A model generated the notes under the pieces. It was given only the letters and a program-made list of their open reading frames with translations. It did not search any database and had not been told where the DNA came from. DNA of 64,000 nt, from positions 91,985,845-92,049,844 of the forward strand of contig CP136061.1 in assembly GCA_032622095.1 (NCBI GenBank). The letters run 5' to 3'. Made by a program: the position numbers and the translations under genes. Positions 23,086 through 32,329 of the stretch are shown one piece after another (position 1 is the first letter of the stretch; each line of letters opens with the position of its first letter). Origin of the DNA: Siphonodentalium dalli (taxonomy: Eukaryota; Mollusca; Scaphopoda; Gadilida; Siphonodentaliidae).

Positions 23086-23724
23086 ACAAAGTAAATGGAA
23101 AAAACATAGGGTAGTTAATCACAGGATTAACCGCCTATATAAATATACTCATCTGCGATGACATCGTCATCGTGTCAACAAACTATCCATGATTTTGCCA
23201 GGTGAATCATGGTCATCTGAATTTCCGAGGACGCTCACATTGTTGGAAGAATGAACTTTACACTTTGTTTATAAATATGTTTGCAAATTATGAAAATACA
23301 TGTATCCATATATCACATACATGTATATGCAGCATATTTTTCTTCCAATTGCAGAAATGCCAGATTCATTAGCCACGGTCACTGTTTTTGAGCTACAGTA
23401 CCGTGTACTAGTAGTTATGATACACCAAAAGAAAATTAATACAACCACAAGGATCTCGTTAAATGAACATATATATGCATGTATAAGATGAATCACTATA
23501 TTGTGTTTCCATGCCTGTTTGTGTAATGCCAATCAATGCGGCCTGACAACAGGCGATGGGTGGAGTTTATAAATTGATACCAGAAACAATGTCGGCAACT
23601 TCAAAGTGCATGGTGTGCTACATTTAACCCCCTACTTGTATATACAATACAAATTTTCTATCAAGCGTTCCCATGTCCTATAGAAAGTATACCGGTAGTT
23701 GGAAAAATAGACGAAAAATGGCCA
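23086..23724. other. Stretch inside the insertion, nothing recognised
   Basis: AT-rich DNA with many ATACATGTAT-type words. The frames here (63-87 codons, both strands over the same bases) show no domain. GTAGTTAATCACAGGATTAACCGCC near 23110 is a short imperfect palindrome. Confidence 0.4.
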
Positions 23725-24375
23725 TATGATCAGGGGGAGGGGGGTCGATAAATATGTTCAGGCATGTATGCTGATTTTTTCCATTCGACCCTTGTTAGGA
23801 CCCACCCACCCCCGCGTCCAAACATCCACCCCCACCATTTTAACAATAAAACAGATTTGCGGGGGGGGGGGGTGGGAGAATGGAGATTCACTGTAAACAG
23901 CTGTACATGTATATGAATTTCTGTGAATAATATTTGTCATGGATGTTAACATTGACATGTAAATAGGAACGATAACATTGACATGTAAATAGGAACGACT
24001 CATTTTGGGGTCATTCAGCAAAAAAACATGGCTGCCGGTCACCAGCCGGTGGCCATCTTGGAATTCAAAATTCAATCCATTAGCATGAGCTACAAGCTCT
24101 GTTTGTCTGATCATCATGAAATTTGTCATTTCTGTTTATAAATACCGGTATTTCTCTTATTGTAATGAGTTTTAAGCCAAACTCATTGCAAAAACAGTCA
24201 AACGACTTGCAGGAAAAAAACATTTTAGTTGCGGAAAAAAATGTTTGTTGGTCCCATCAAGTTCAACCACCCATCCACCCCGGCATATGTGCCCGGAAAT
24301 CCCCCCTGATATGATGGCCAATCCACCCCGGCATACGTGCCCGGAAATCCCCCCCTGATATGATGGCCAATATTT
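23725..24375 (+). repeat. Dispersed G/C-tract element, copy 2
   Basis: Same family as 11555-12055 (inverted) and 24620-25215 (direct). It contains CAGGCATGTATGCTGATTTT, the poly-G run next to CAGATTTGCG, GTAAACAGCTGTACATG, ACATGGCTGCCGG, AACTCATTGCAAAAACAGTC and CACCCCGGCATATGTGCCCG. Its 3' end carries a small tandem duplication of about 57 bp (CACCCCGGCATACGTGCCCG ... CCTGATATGATGGCCAAT). Confidence 0.75.
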
Positions 24376-24619
24376 TTAAAGAAGTCAATCCGCAGTATAT
24401 AAAGTGGTATATACTGGTATGTGTGATATTTGACATGCAGAAGTACTAGTTTGTGCCGCTATCTTCTAGTATACATAATTATGCTTGTATATTATACAGT
24501 ATAATTTGTTCAATTCCCCAATGATTATGTATAATTGTGTTTACTAGTATATGCATGGAAATAAGAGTATTTGTGAACTCACCTAATTCAAGTAAAGATG
24601 ATAAAATCAAATGTTGTAT

Positions 24620-25215
24620 TGACATTTGGGGTGCCACATTGCCCCCCCCCCCCCCCAGGGGGGGTTGAAAACAAATTTCAGGCACGTATGGCATTTTTTC
24701 CCTTTCGATCATTTTTTGTACCCACCCCCACCGCCAAATTTTTTTCCGTTTTCGGCAGTTTTTTCCGACCATTTTTTTTACACCCACCCCCCTTTTAACA
24801 CTAAAACAGAGATTTGCGGGGGGGGGGGGAAATTCACTGTAAACAGCTGTATATGAATTTCTGTGCATACTATTTATCATGGATGTTAACATGGACATGT
24901 AAATAGGAATGAGTCATTTTGAGGTCATTCGGCCAAAAAAACATGGCTGCCAGTGGCCATCTTGGATTTCAAGATTTGCAACAAAATACAACACGCGAAC
25001 TGCCTGCAGTCAGTTTACCAGTTAGAATTACATTATTTCTCTCATTCAAAGTGGTTTTGAACTTAATTGAAGCCCAACTCATTGCCAAAACACTAAAAAA
25101 ACAAGCAGGACATTTTTGTTTTAGTTGCGGAAAAAATTGCTTGTTGGTGGCTTTGACCACCCACCCACCCCGGCATACATGCCGGAAATTTTTGTTCACC
25201 CCCCCCCCCCCCTGC
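24620..25215 (+). repeat. Dispersed G/C-tract element, copy 3
   Basis: Third copy, in the same orientation as copy 2 and about 0.9 kb downstream. It runs from the poly-C stretch near 24643 through CACTGTAAACAGCTGTATATG and AACATGGCTGCCAG to CACCCCGGCATACATGCCGG and another poly-C run. The alternation of homopolymer runs gives overlapping proline-rich frames on both strands that are not genes. Confidence 0.75.
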
Positions 25216-25839
25216 CCCCCCCCCCAAGCTGTTTAAATTGCCTTAAAACATTTACAAATATATGATATTTACAAGACCAATATGATATCATACCGGTACC
25301 TATATACATGTATCTGGAATGTTTTTGGGAGTATTTCGTGCAGGTACCGGTGTAATACGTCACCTCCTCCTGTCTGGATATCTTCCTCCATGGGGGAGTG
25401 TATTTGCGAATGTCCTCAGATATCTCACTCGCACACCCTGGGCATTTTCCCCCATGTATGACTAACAGAAAATTCACTCATTTAATATCGTTTGACCCTG
25501 AAATGGCCAGAAAGAAATGTTTTATGAGATTTAAGTTTGTTTTTTTATATTTAATTTGTTTTTGTTCAAGTAACATATATCAAATGAGTGAAATTTTATT
25601 TTAGTCATTCATGGGGGGGGGGTATCCAGAGTGGGGGATATATCCAGGGGGAGATATGATACCGGTACATGTATTTGTAGCTGTTTCTGACCATCATGCA
25701 GCATTTGAATGGATATAATTTACTGTTATAACTCGGCCCCCGGGTGATCAATTTGGATGATGTATCTTAATAATATGTATATGATCAGTCATTCCTCTTT
25801 TCTGATGTCATTACAAGCATTAAAATCTTTTTTTTTCAG
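25216..25839. other. Stretch with poly-C/poly-G runs and a polypyrimidine tract
   Basis: No gene recognised. A G9 run at 25613-25621 and short GGGGGA clusters follow. The stretch ends with a long polypyrimidine tract (CTTTTTTTTTTCAG) that makes a good 3' splice site at 25839/25840. Confidence 0.4.
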
Positions 25840-25906
25840 ACAGGAGGAGCTGCTTGACTGGATTGAGACATCAAAATTTCATTCAAGGCCTGATATGATT
25901 ATCTGA
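25840..25906 (+). other. Candidate acceptor-side exon
   Basis: It follows CTTTTTTTTTTCAG, a strong branch/acceptor consensus. One frame reads QEELLDWIETSKFHSRPDMII before a TGA at 25904-25906, which looks protein-like. That frame does not match the ATG frame of the candidate exon at 21353-21448, so either another upstream exon exists or the transcript is non-coding. I do not recognise the peptide. Confidence 0.2.
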
Positions 25907-27177
25907 TAACCAATCATAGAATCATGTTTCCTGTCAGAGTGCTTCTTGCAGACACTGCATGGTGACCCTTAATACCAATATTATTAATTCTGTCCAAGAC
26001 TGGATGAGGAAGGATTTCAATGTTATTCGGTGTACATGTACTGGATACATGTACTGTATACATGTACTGTAGATGTTATCGGTATTCGTCCATGCATGAC
26101 AATGATGATTACATGTGTGTTGTTGCTGTGTGACAGTTAGTCCTGAGTCTCCTGGCTATACACATGTACCATATGTATACCTACGGACGGTATGCACTGA
26201 ATCCAGTACCATGCTTACCTGGTAACTAGTGCACACTGCAGCGAAGGGGAGGCTTTAATTTATAACCAAATGACGATCAATGTGTTCATCAAAGGCAAAA
26301 ATGACACATATACATGTATGTATGCATTCCTTCCTTGATGGAGACCGATCAGTGACCTCTACATTTGATCAGACTTATGTGGTGAAAATCTTGGCAAGTG
26401 AAGTTAGTGAATTCAATTCTACAACAGACATGTACTTGTATGCTTCATCGAGTCTCAGAAAATGTGCACTATGGCATCCAGCGTATGCATAAACTTTGTT
26501 ATATTTCATACTACATTGACCAGAATTTGGAGGTGTACCAGTTTCAAATCTCCACACAAAGCACAACAGTACCCACGGAACAGTCTCAAGCCTTGTTTCT
26601 GAGCTTATCTGAAGGATATGAACTTTTAAGTGACATATTATTGCAGTATGTCAATATAATCAGATTCATGTACACATACAGGCCTTAAAATCCATAACAG
26701 AATCAAAATATTCTAATGTTCCTTTATCTTTGTCAACCTGCTGTATCACCAAGTAATCTGTACAAGGAGCTTAAAGTGGCTTATACATGTACCATACATG
26801 CACAAAATAAGATAGATAATCCGAGTTCACGCTCCTCAATTACTATTTCTTTGGCTTCGGGGGTAAAAATAATTGATTCGAGTCGAGGAACACACCCTTT
26901 AAAGTTCTGAGTTACAAAATATAAATTTTTGAAATCTGTTATTTTTCACCGCCTTGAATATTTCCCGGCCTAGCAAATATTCAACAAGCCGACTGAGTCG
27001 ACTGACCTAATCTTGATACCAAGTTGCGATGAACAAAATGTTGATATATAACATGTTTTGGAAAATGTTACACTAGAGTTGACAGTAGTTAGCATTATGT
27101 TTTGGTATTTAATCGATTAAGAAATGTTGTTCTTGGAATCTGATGGTATGGAGACCATCAATTCAGATTGTTTACCT
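25907..27177. other. Stretch inside the insertion with one small TTAA repeat
   Basis: Mostly featureless. 26026-26075 repeats TACATGTACTG three times. 26769-26903 (from CTTAAAGTGGC to CACCCTTTAAAG) looks like a 135-bp TTAA-flanked element whose core, CGCTCCTCAATTACTATTTC to GATTCGAGTCGAGG, is the reverse complement of 14895-14955. A frame around 26515-26688 (EVYQFQISTQSTTVPTEQSQ...) looks mildly coding but has no ATG-initiated start of its own and no domain. Confidence 0.45.
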
Positions 27178-27679
27178 TTAAAGACACAGTTGGCCTTGGC
27201 GGTGGGTATCCTGTGAAAATATCTCCACCCGTCAAAAACCGCCACAAACAGAAAGAACATCAAAATGTAGATAGACTTTGTCCGTATAAAACTAAGAAAT
27301 ATCGCATAAACAGTATGTTATGGTCATATGTTTGACCATTGTTATGTAAACAAAAGCGTAAAAAGTTACTTTTCTGGTGTTTGTTTATATTATGATGGTA
27401 AACATAAAGAGCGTTCTTTGCTGGTGAATACCTGATATGGAACTAATAAAGAGCGTTTATGCAATTTGTGTGTGATTAGCCAGTAGCATTGTGCTGTCTT
27501 CTGTAACACAATCAGGCTCTTGCTTAGGTAAACTATTGTAGGTCTTTATGATAACATGCTGTTTACGCGATGGTCATGGTATATATGAACGGAACTGTAT
27601 GCGTTTTACTGTTTTTCTGTTTACGGTGTTTGGAACAAATATGAATATTTTCGACAATTAAGGCCGCACGTGCCTTTAA
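27178..27679. mobile_element. TTAA-flanked MITE, family beta, copy 1
   Basis: 502 bp with TTAA at both ends. Left end TTAAAGACACAGTTGGCCTT, right end AAGGCCGCACGTGCCTTTAA. It is near-identical along its length to 30890-31388. Internal landmarks are TTCTGTTTACGGTG, ACGCGATGGTCATGGTATAT and ATAAAGAGCGTT. TTAA target sites suggest mobilisation by a piggyBac- or Kolobok-type transposase. No ORF. Confidence 0.85.
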
Positions 27680-27917
27680 TTGTCCATGTTGACTTTAAAG
27701 CATAACATATGTTATCTTTATTTTTTGTATCCCTGCATAAAATGGGGTGATAAATTTATATTATACTCACATCTGGTCTTTCGATATTCTGTGAGTTAAT
27801 TAATTTATATGAAAGAATGTCATTGCATGCTAGCAATTATGATAAACATCACTGTTACAGTGACATTACCATCCAATGTTGAATAAGTCCAATAAGATGC
27901 CAAAGTTTAATAAAAAC

Positions 27918-28179
27918 TTAACCCTTCCATGACTGGAGATTCTTGAAATGTTGCTAAAACCCTGCGCCAGTGCATTCTCTTATATTTGCGAGTCTCCAAA
28001 ATGGAGCCTCACATATATAAGAGAATACATGGCCTAACAATATTTACCTTGACCTTGTAATCCAGTGCATTCTCTTATACATATGAGGCTTCCTATGTGA
28101 GACTTGCATATATACAAGAATTCACTGGTACATGATCTTTAATGCTGTACCAGCGCAGCTCCCTTCATGAAAGGGTTAA
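27918..28179. mobile_element. TTAA-flanked hairpin MITE, family gamma, copy 1
   Basis: TTAACCCTTCCATGA at the left and TCATGAAAGGGTTAA at the right, 262 bp. Inside are two hairpins with stems GCATTCTCTTATAT / ATATAAGAGAAT (27971-28028 and 28067-28124). The same architecture with two hairpins and TTAACCCTTTACCCAACA ends is at 55899-56297, and a decayed piece is at 20890-21000. Confidence 0.75.
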
Positions 28180-29027
28180 ACATTGCATGGCCAAAGCATT
28201 GAAAAATATTTCGAAAATAATATTTTAATAGACTAAAATATGTTTAACCTTCTACGCGATTACTAGTAGCAATGTTTGTTGACAAATCACTGTAACAGTT
28301 TTGTTTACATAGCAATGGTTCCAACAGGAGAAATTTCGTTATTGGAAAACTTTCAATAATTAATATAGGAATCAGGAATTCATGTTTTTCTGAGTGGTGA
28401 TGTTTTTACGAACTGTTGTATGTTATATGTTTGGCATATTTACTCACTATCAGTGCCTTGGGTCCCTTTAAAATGATTTGAAACACTCAATGAAATATCT
28501 GCACACCAGTAGATTATTTTGTAGGGATTTTAGTGTGATGAGAGTCAGAATCATGATTCTTCGTTTGAGTCTGGTAAAAAGCAGCTGATTTGATGTAGAA
28601 ATGCTATAGTTTGATTCTTGCAAAATTTTAAGGCCTGTATACATTCGCTTTTATCCATCAAATGTGCTCCAGACACTTCATACCGCTATAATCATAGTAT
28701 GTACATGTACCTTGTTTTACAAACTTTTATGTTATTTTGCATGACCTGCACTTCAAAGAACTCTAAAGCCGCTCATGCACTTAATGCATCAATTTAAAAT
28801 TCTGCAACTTAATGCATCAATTTAGAATTCTGCACTTTTATCCGCATTTTTATCACAAAAAGTCTGGAAAAACTAGTGAGTACTAGTGCTATACTATTAA
28901 ACATGTAGACTATATACTGTGAAAAGACTTGATAAAGCCTTAATAAATTTAACAGTTGTTTCCAGTAGAAGATAGACAAAAGCTCTTTAAGTTCCATATT
29001 TGCAGTGTTTTACACTGAGCATTAAGA
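28180..29027. other. Stretch inside the insertion, little recognised
   Basis: 28265-28330 repeats the TGTTGACAAATCACTGTAAC...TTGTTTACATA block of 17935-17985. AACTTAATGCATCAATTTA occurs twice near 28780-28825. I see no gene. Confidence 0.45.
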
Positions 29028-29266
29028 GCATCTCCTTTTATTCTCAGCAGAATATATGCAAACAACATGGTATAAATTATAATGAAAATGAATTTATGAC
29101 TCCAGCCAATAATTCATTATCATTATAAATACCATGTTTGCATTGTTCATAGAGCACACAGGTGTTGCACTTATCCATGGGCCAAATTCTTTCATTTGTT
29201 GCATATATTCTGTTGAGTATACAAGGAGATGGTCTCATAAATGGCCGGATTTAGTGTACCCTTTAA
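29028..29266. mobile_element. TTAA MITE family alpha, copy 2 (left end truncated)
   Basis: The right end GGCCGGATTTAGTGTACCCTTTAA (TTAA at 29263-29266) and the internal AACATGGTATAAATTATAATG / GGAGATGGTCTCATAAATGG match 13583-13936 and 42195-42469. The left terminal repeat starts only at about GAGCATCTCC, so the outermost 30-40 bp are missing. Confidence 0.65.
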
Positions 29267-29729
29267 TGCTTGTAATACATGCATGTACTAGTACCTGTTT
29301 AGACCAAGTTTTCCCTGTCCACAACTTGTGGTATCGGTTGGGTTGATGCTGTTTTGGACCGAGTCCCATCCCGATACTCTTCTATAATGGACTTTACGCC
29401 CAGAATTGTGGGTTGAAGTTATCTTGATTGTAGCACTACCAGTATTTCGTCAGATTAGGTCAAAGTGACGCTTTTTTATAAGAACATAGAGGGCAGCCTT
29501 TCCCAAGCGTGATGATTTCAAACCTGCATATACTTAAAGTAATTGACCATCTCTAACGTGGTGTTACCCAGGTAATGCTGTGGTATTACACTGCAGTAAT
29601 TTCCAACACCATGGTAAGGTTGTCACTTGAACACAAAACAGCACCACGATGGATGCGGTATGCAATTAAAATGCAGTGATTCTCCTTATATCTTTGGAAC
29701 TTAAAGGAATGGATGGCCTTCGTTATAGG
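29267..29729. other. Stretch inside the insertion, nothing recognised
   Basis: No repeat or supportable reading frame seen. GGTAATGCTGTGGTATTACAC near 29572 is a weak local inverted repeat. Confidence 0.4.
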
Positions 29730-29955
29730 TTATAATTTATAAATAACATTTACAAAAAGTTTCCCAAGAATATACTAATAGTATAGGATAATGTTCATAT
29801 GAATGCGTTATTATCCACAAAACACACTTTGTGTGAGTCAATCGTTTGTTTATATACAGCAGTAAATAGTGAGCGATAAGCAAAACACTCAACACCATTG
29901 CGATTGTTTAATTGAGCGATTCATGGTGACCCATTCAACACTTCAAAATCTTGAG
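29730..29955. repeat. Dispersed repeat, second copy of 14630-14880
   Basis: AATTTATAAATAACATTTAC ... CTAATAGTATAGGATAATG ... TTATCCACAAAACACAC ... CACTCAACACC ... TGGTGACCCATTCAACAC aligns end to end with 14640-14862. TTAAAGGAATGG just upstream (29700) may be its TTAA terminus. Confidence 0.65.
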
Positions 29956-30009
29956 AGGTTATAGAAGAGTAGCCGGACAGGACTCGATCCAAAACAGTTT
30001 CAACTGCAG

Positions 30010-30230
30010 TAATGCTCTAAGTAATCAACTCCTTAACCACAGCAGAATTATGGGTAACTTTTCAGGATTTAGTCGGAAATATGGCTTGTTGCCATTCATC
30101 GGAAAGCTCTCAGAGAGCTTTCCGATAAATGGCAACAAGCCATATTTCCGACTAAATCCTGAAAAGTTACCCATAATTCTACTGTGTTTAAGGAGTCGAT
30201 TATACTCAGGGCATTACTGTATTCGATATC
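30010..30230. repeat. Palindrome with ~105-bp arms
   Basis: Centre at about 30110 (AAAGCTCTCAGAGAGCTTTC). The left arm AATTATGGGTAACTTTTCAG / GATTTAGTCGGAAATATGGC and the mirrored right arm GCCATATTTCCGAC / CTGAAAAGTTACCCATAATT differ at only a few positions. There is essentially no loop. The arms continue more weakly to about 29985 and 30245. Confidence 0.93.
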
Positions 30231-30889
30231 TCAAGCTGTTGCATACCGAAAATACTTGGGCTAGTACCTGAACAGTAAACCTGCAATCTGCATGATTCAT
30301 GAAACAGCTATTGAAACCATGCTGTATATACTCAGAATTACACAATTTTGTTTATGGGTTTGTTGATATGACACGAGTGCTAGCGCACAATGACGTAATG
30401 AACAGCACACCCTAGAGTTCTATCTTTTCTCAATGGCACAAGTGCCGTATCAACACATCCATTAATACAAGTGTCTTTCTGTGTTTATTACACATCACCC
30501 GTCCTAGAATATGTGCATTTAAAAATACAGGGTTACGATGTTTATTAAGGCACATACAGTGCTTGTTTTGTCATGTGTGATGATTTTTTTTCCTATCGTT
30601 TGAACTGGATACTCAAATAACAGAAATTGTTATATATTTTGTTTGCAACCGACAGATTTGAGGTAACTCTTTCTATAAATATATTGAAAATCATGTGTCG
30701 GGATGTAATTATTAGCAATCAATATATTTTTTGTTGCGTATATAGGTTTATACAATTTTAAGAGGCAGAACAAGATACAGGTACTTTGTATAGTTTCATT
30801 TCGCGAATGTACACAGTATCTTGTTTGGCCACTTGCAATTTTAGAAACCCATAACTGTAATGAGAAATTGTTGATTGTATATTTAAAGT
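30231..30889. other. Stretch inside the insertion, nothing recognised
   Basis: AT-rich. A minus-strand frame of 166 codons (30630-31130) crosses from here into the MITE at 30890, so it is unlikely to be a gene, and it has no recognisable domain. Confidence 0.45.
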
Positions 30890-31388
30890 TTAAAGGTACG
30901 GGAGGCCTTGGCGGTGGGTATGCTGTGAAAATATTTCCACCGGTCAAAAACCGCCACAAACAGAAAGAATAATAAAATGCAGACAGACTTTGTCCGTATA
31001 CAAATAAGAAATATTGCATAAACAGTATGTTATTGTCATATGTTTGACCATTCTTATGTAAACAAAAGCATAAAAAGGTACTTTCCTGGTGGTTGTTTAT
31101 ATTATGATGGTAAAGATAAAGAGCGTTCATTGTTGCTGAATTTTGATATGGAACGAATAAAGAGCATTTATATCATTTGTGTGATTAGCCAGTGACACTG
31201 TGCTGCCTTCTGTAACACAATCAGGCTCCTGCTTAGGTAAAATATATTAGGTCTTTATGATGGCATGCTGTTTACGCGATGGTCATGGTATATATGAACA
31301 AAACTGTATGCGTTTTAATGTTTTTCTGTTTACGGTGATTGGAACAAATATGAATATTTTCGACAACTAAGGCCTCCCGTGCCTTTAA
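30890..31388. mobile_element. TTAA-flanked MITE, family beta, copy 2
   Basis: 499 bp, TTAAAGGTACGGGAGGCCTT at the left and AAGGCCTCCCGTGCCTTTAA at the right. The terminal inverted repeats match over about 20 bp, better preserved than in copy 1 at 27178. Internal sequence is colinear with copy 1 throughout. Both lie in the same orientation inside the 14.7-kb insertion. Confidence 0.87.
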
Positions 31389-31534
31389 GCCCCTTTATTG
31401 TCTCTATTATACATTTAACAATGATATTTACAAAGAAGTTTTTGTATTCAGAATAAATGTCAATTGTATATTTTAAAACACAATTGAAATTATATATTAA
31501 TTTAAAATTAAATGTTTTTCTTAATTAAGAATTG

Positions 31535-32047
31535 TTTTCTAATATATCTTTCCTAATTGGGGAAAATATTCCTAGTTAAGAAAACTTGTTTTCCTTACTT
31601 AGATTTATTTTCCTGCTTGAGAAAATCTCATTCTAGAAAAAATTGGCATCACTTAAGAAAAAATATCTTGACGATATTTCTAACTATAGAAAATATAATT
31701 TCTTGTTCTAGATTAATTGTATAGCTTTCTTAAATTTCTAGCTATTCTCCCAAGATAATCGCAGTATCTTAAACTTATCTTATTTCAAGAAAAATAAACT
31801 TATGTGAGAAAAACAATCTTTCTTACATTAAGAAAAAAAATCTATACTAAGATTTTTTTTTCTAGGATTTTCTTACTAAGATCACTGTGTTTTCTTAAAG
31901 AAATTTTCTCAGACAAGAAATTTTCCCACCCTTTCATTTCTTGACCTAGAAAATATGTTTTTTCTTATTTTTCTAGCTATTCTCCCAAGATAATATCTCA
32001 TTTCAAGATATTTTTTTTCCTGAATTGAGAAAATATTTTTGGCAGTG
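31535..32047. repeat. Right sub-terminal AAGAAA-rich region
   Basis: Dense in TTTCTTAA, AAGAAAAT, TTCTAGCTATTCTCCCAAGATAAT (present twice, near 31735 and 31972) and TTTCAAGATAT, ending ATATTTTTGGCAGTG. It mirrors 17302-17610 at the other end of the insertion. Confidence 0.7.
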
Positions 32048-32049
32048 TA

Positions 32050-32248
32050 TGGTATATCAAAATGTAGGATTAGACACAGGGAATGTATTTTTGTTAAATG
32101 GGTCCCACCAGGCGGTGAAATTGTTGCAGAAATTCGCTCCAAGATATTCTCACTTATTTTTATTTCAGTTGTGACTAAAAGCCCAGATGCCGGAGCCCAG
32201 CGATTAAAAGCCAAGTTAGAAAATAGATCAACTGGTTTGAACGAATGA
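32050..32248 (+). pseudogene. 3' part of the fold-back ORF, severed by the 14.7-kb insertion
   Basis: GISKCRIRHRECIF...VAEIRSKIFSLIFIS...STGLNE continues the conserved ORF whose 5' part lies 14.7 kb upstream at about 17200-17301. There the start region also carries a small deletion. The insertion point falls between the NGTY and GISK codons. The ATG of a second frame (MNMSMVRLFKRIFKSNS) overlaps the stop as ATGA at 32245-32248. Confidence 0.6.
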
Positions 32249-32329
32249 ATATGTCAATGGTAAGATTATTCAAAAGAATATTCAAATCAAATAGTGTTTA
32301 TAGACTTAAAAACTTATGTGTCCGCCATT

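Larger units (their letters stand above)
17302..32047. mobile_element. 14,746-bp CACTA/EnSpm-like insertion in element C
   Basis: Begins CACTGCCAAAAATAATTTCT and ends ATATTTTTGGCAGTG. It is flanked by TA on both sides (17300-17301 and 32048-32049), and the host reads GGGACG-TA-TGGTATATC without the insert, as in copies A and B. The termini are inverted repeats (CACTGCCAAAAATA matches exactly, then imperfectly), followed on both sides by several hundred bp rich in AAGAAAA/CAAGATAT motifs. CACTG termini, a 2-bp duplication and sub-terminal repeats fit the CACTA/EnSpm superfamily. No transposase is seen, so it is non-autonomous or enlarged by nested insertions and captured DNA. Confidence 0.75.

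Noticed and set aside
26398-26688. 96-codon + frame (EVYQFQISTQ...) inside the insertion
   Set aside because: Starts at GTG, has no recognised domain and overlaps frames on the other strand. Coding-like composition alone is not enough.
30630-31130. 166-codon minus-strand frame
   Set aside because: It crosses the left boundary of a TTAA MITE at 30890, so half of it is transposon DNA; no domain.
17302-32047. Two independent short CACTG-ended elements at 17.3 and 31.5-32.0 kb instead of one insertion
   Set aside because: The single pair of TA duplications and the exact continuity of the split fold-back sequence require one event with these two ends. Later growth of the interior remains possible.
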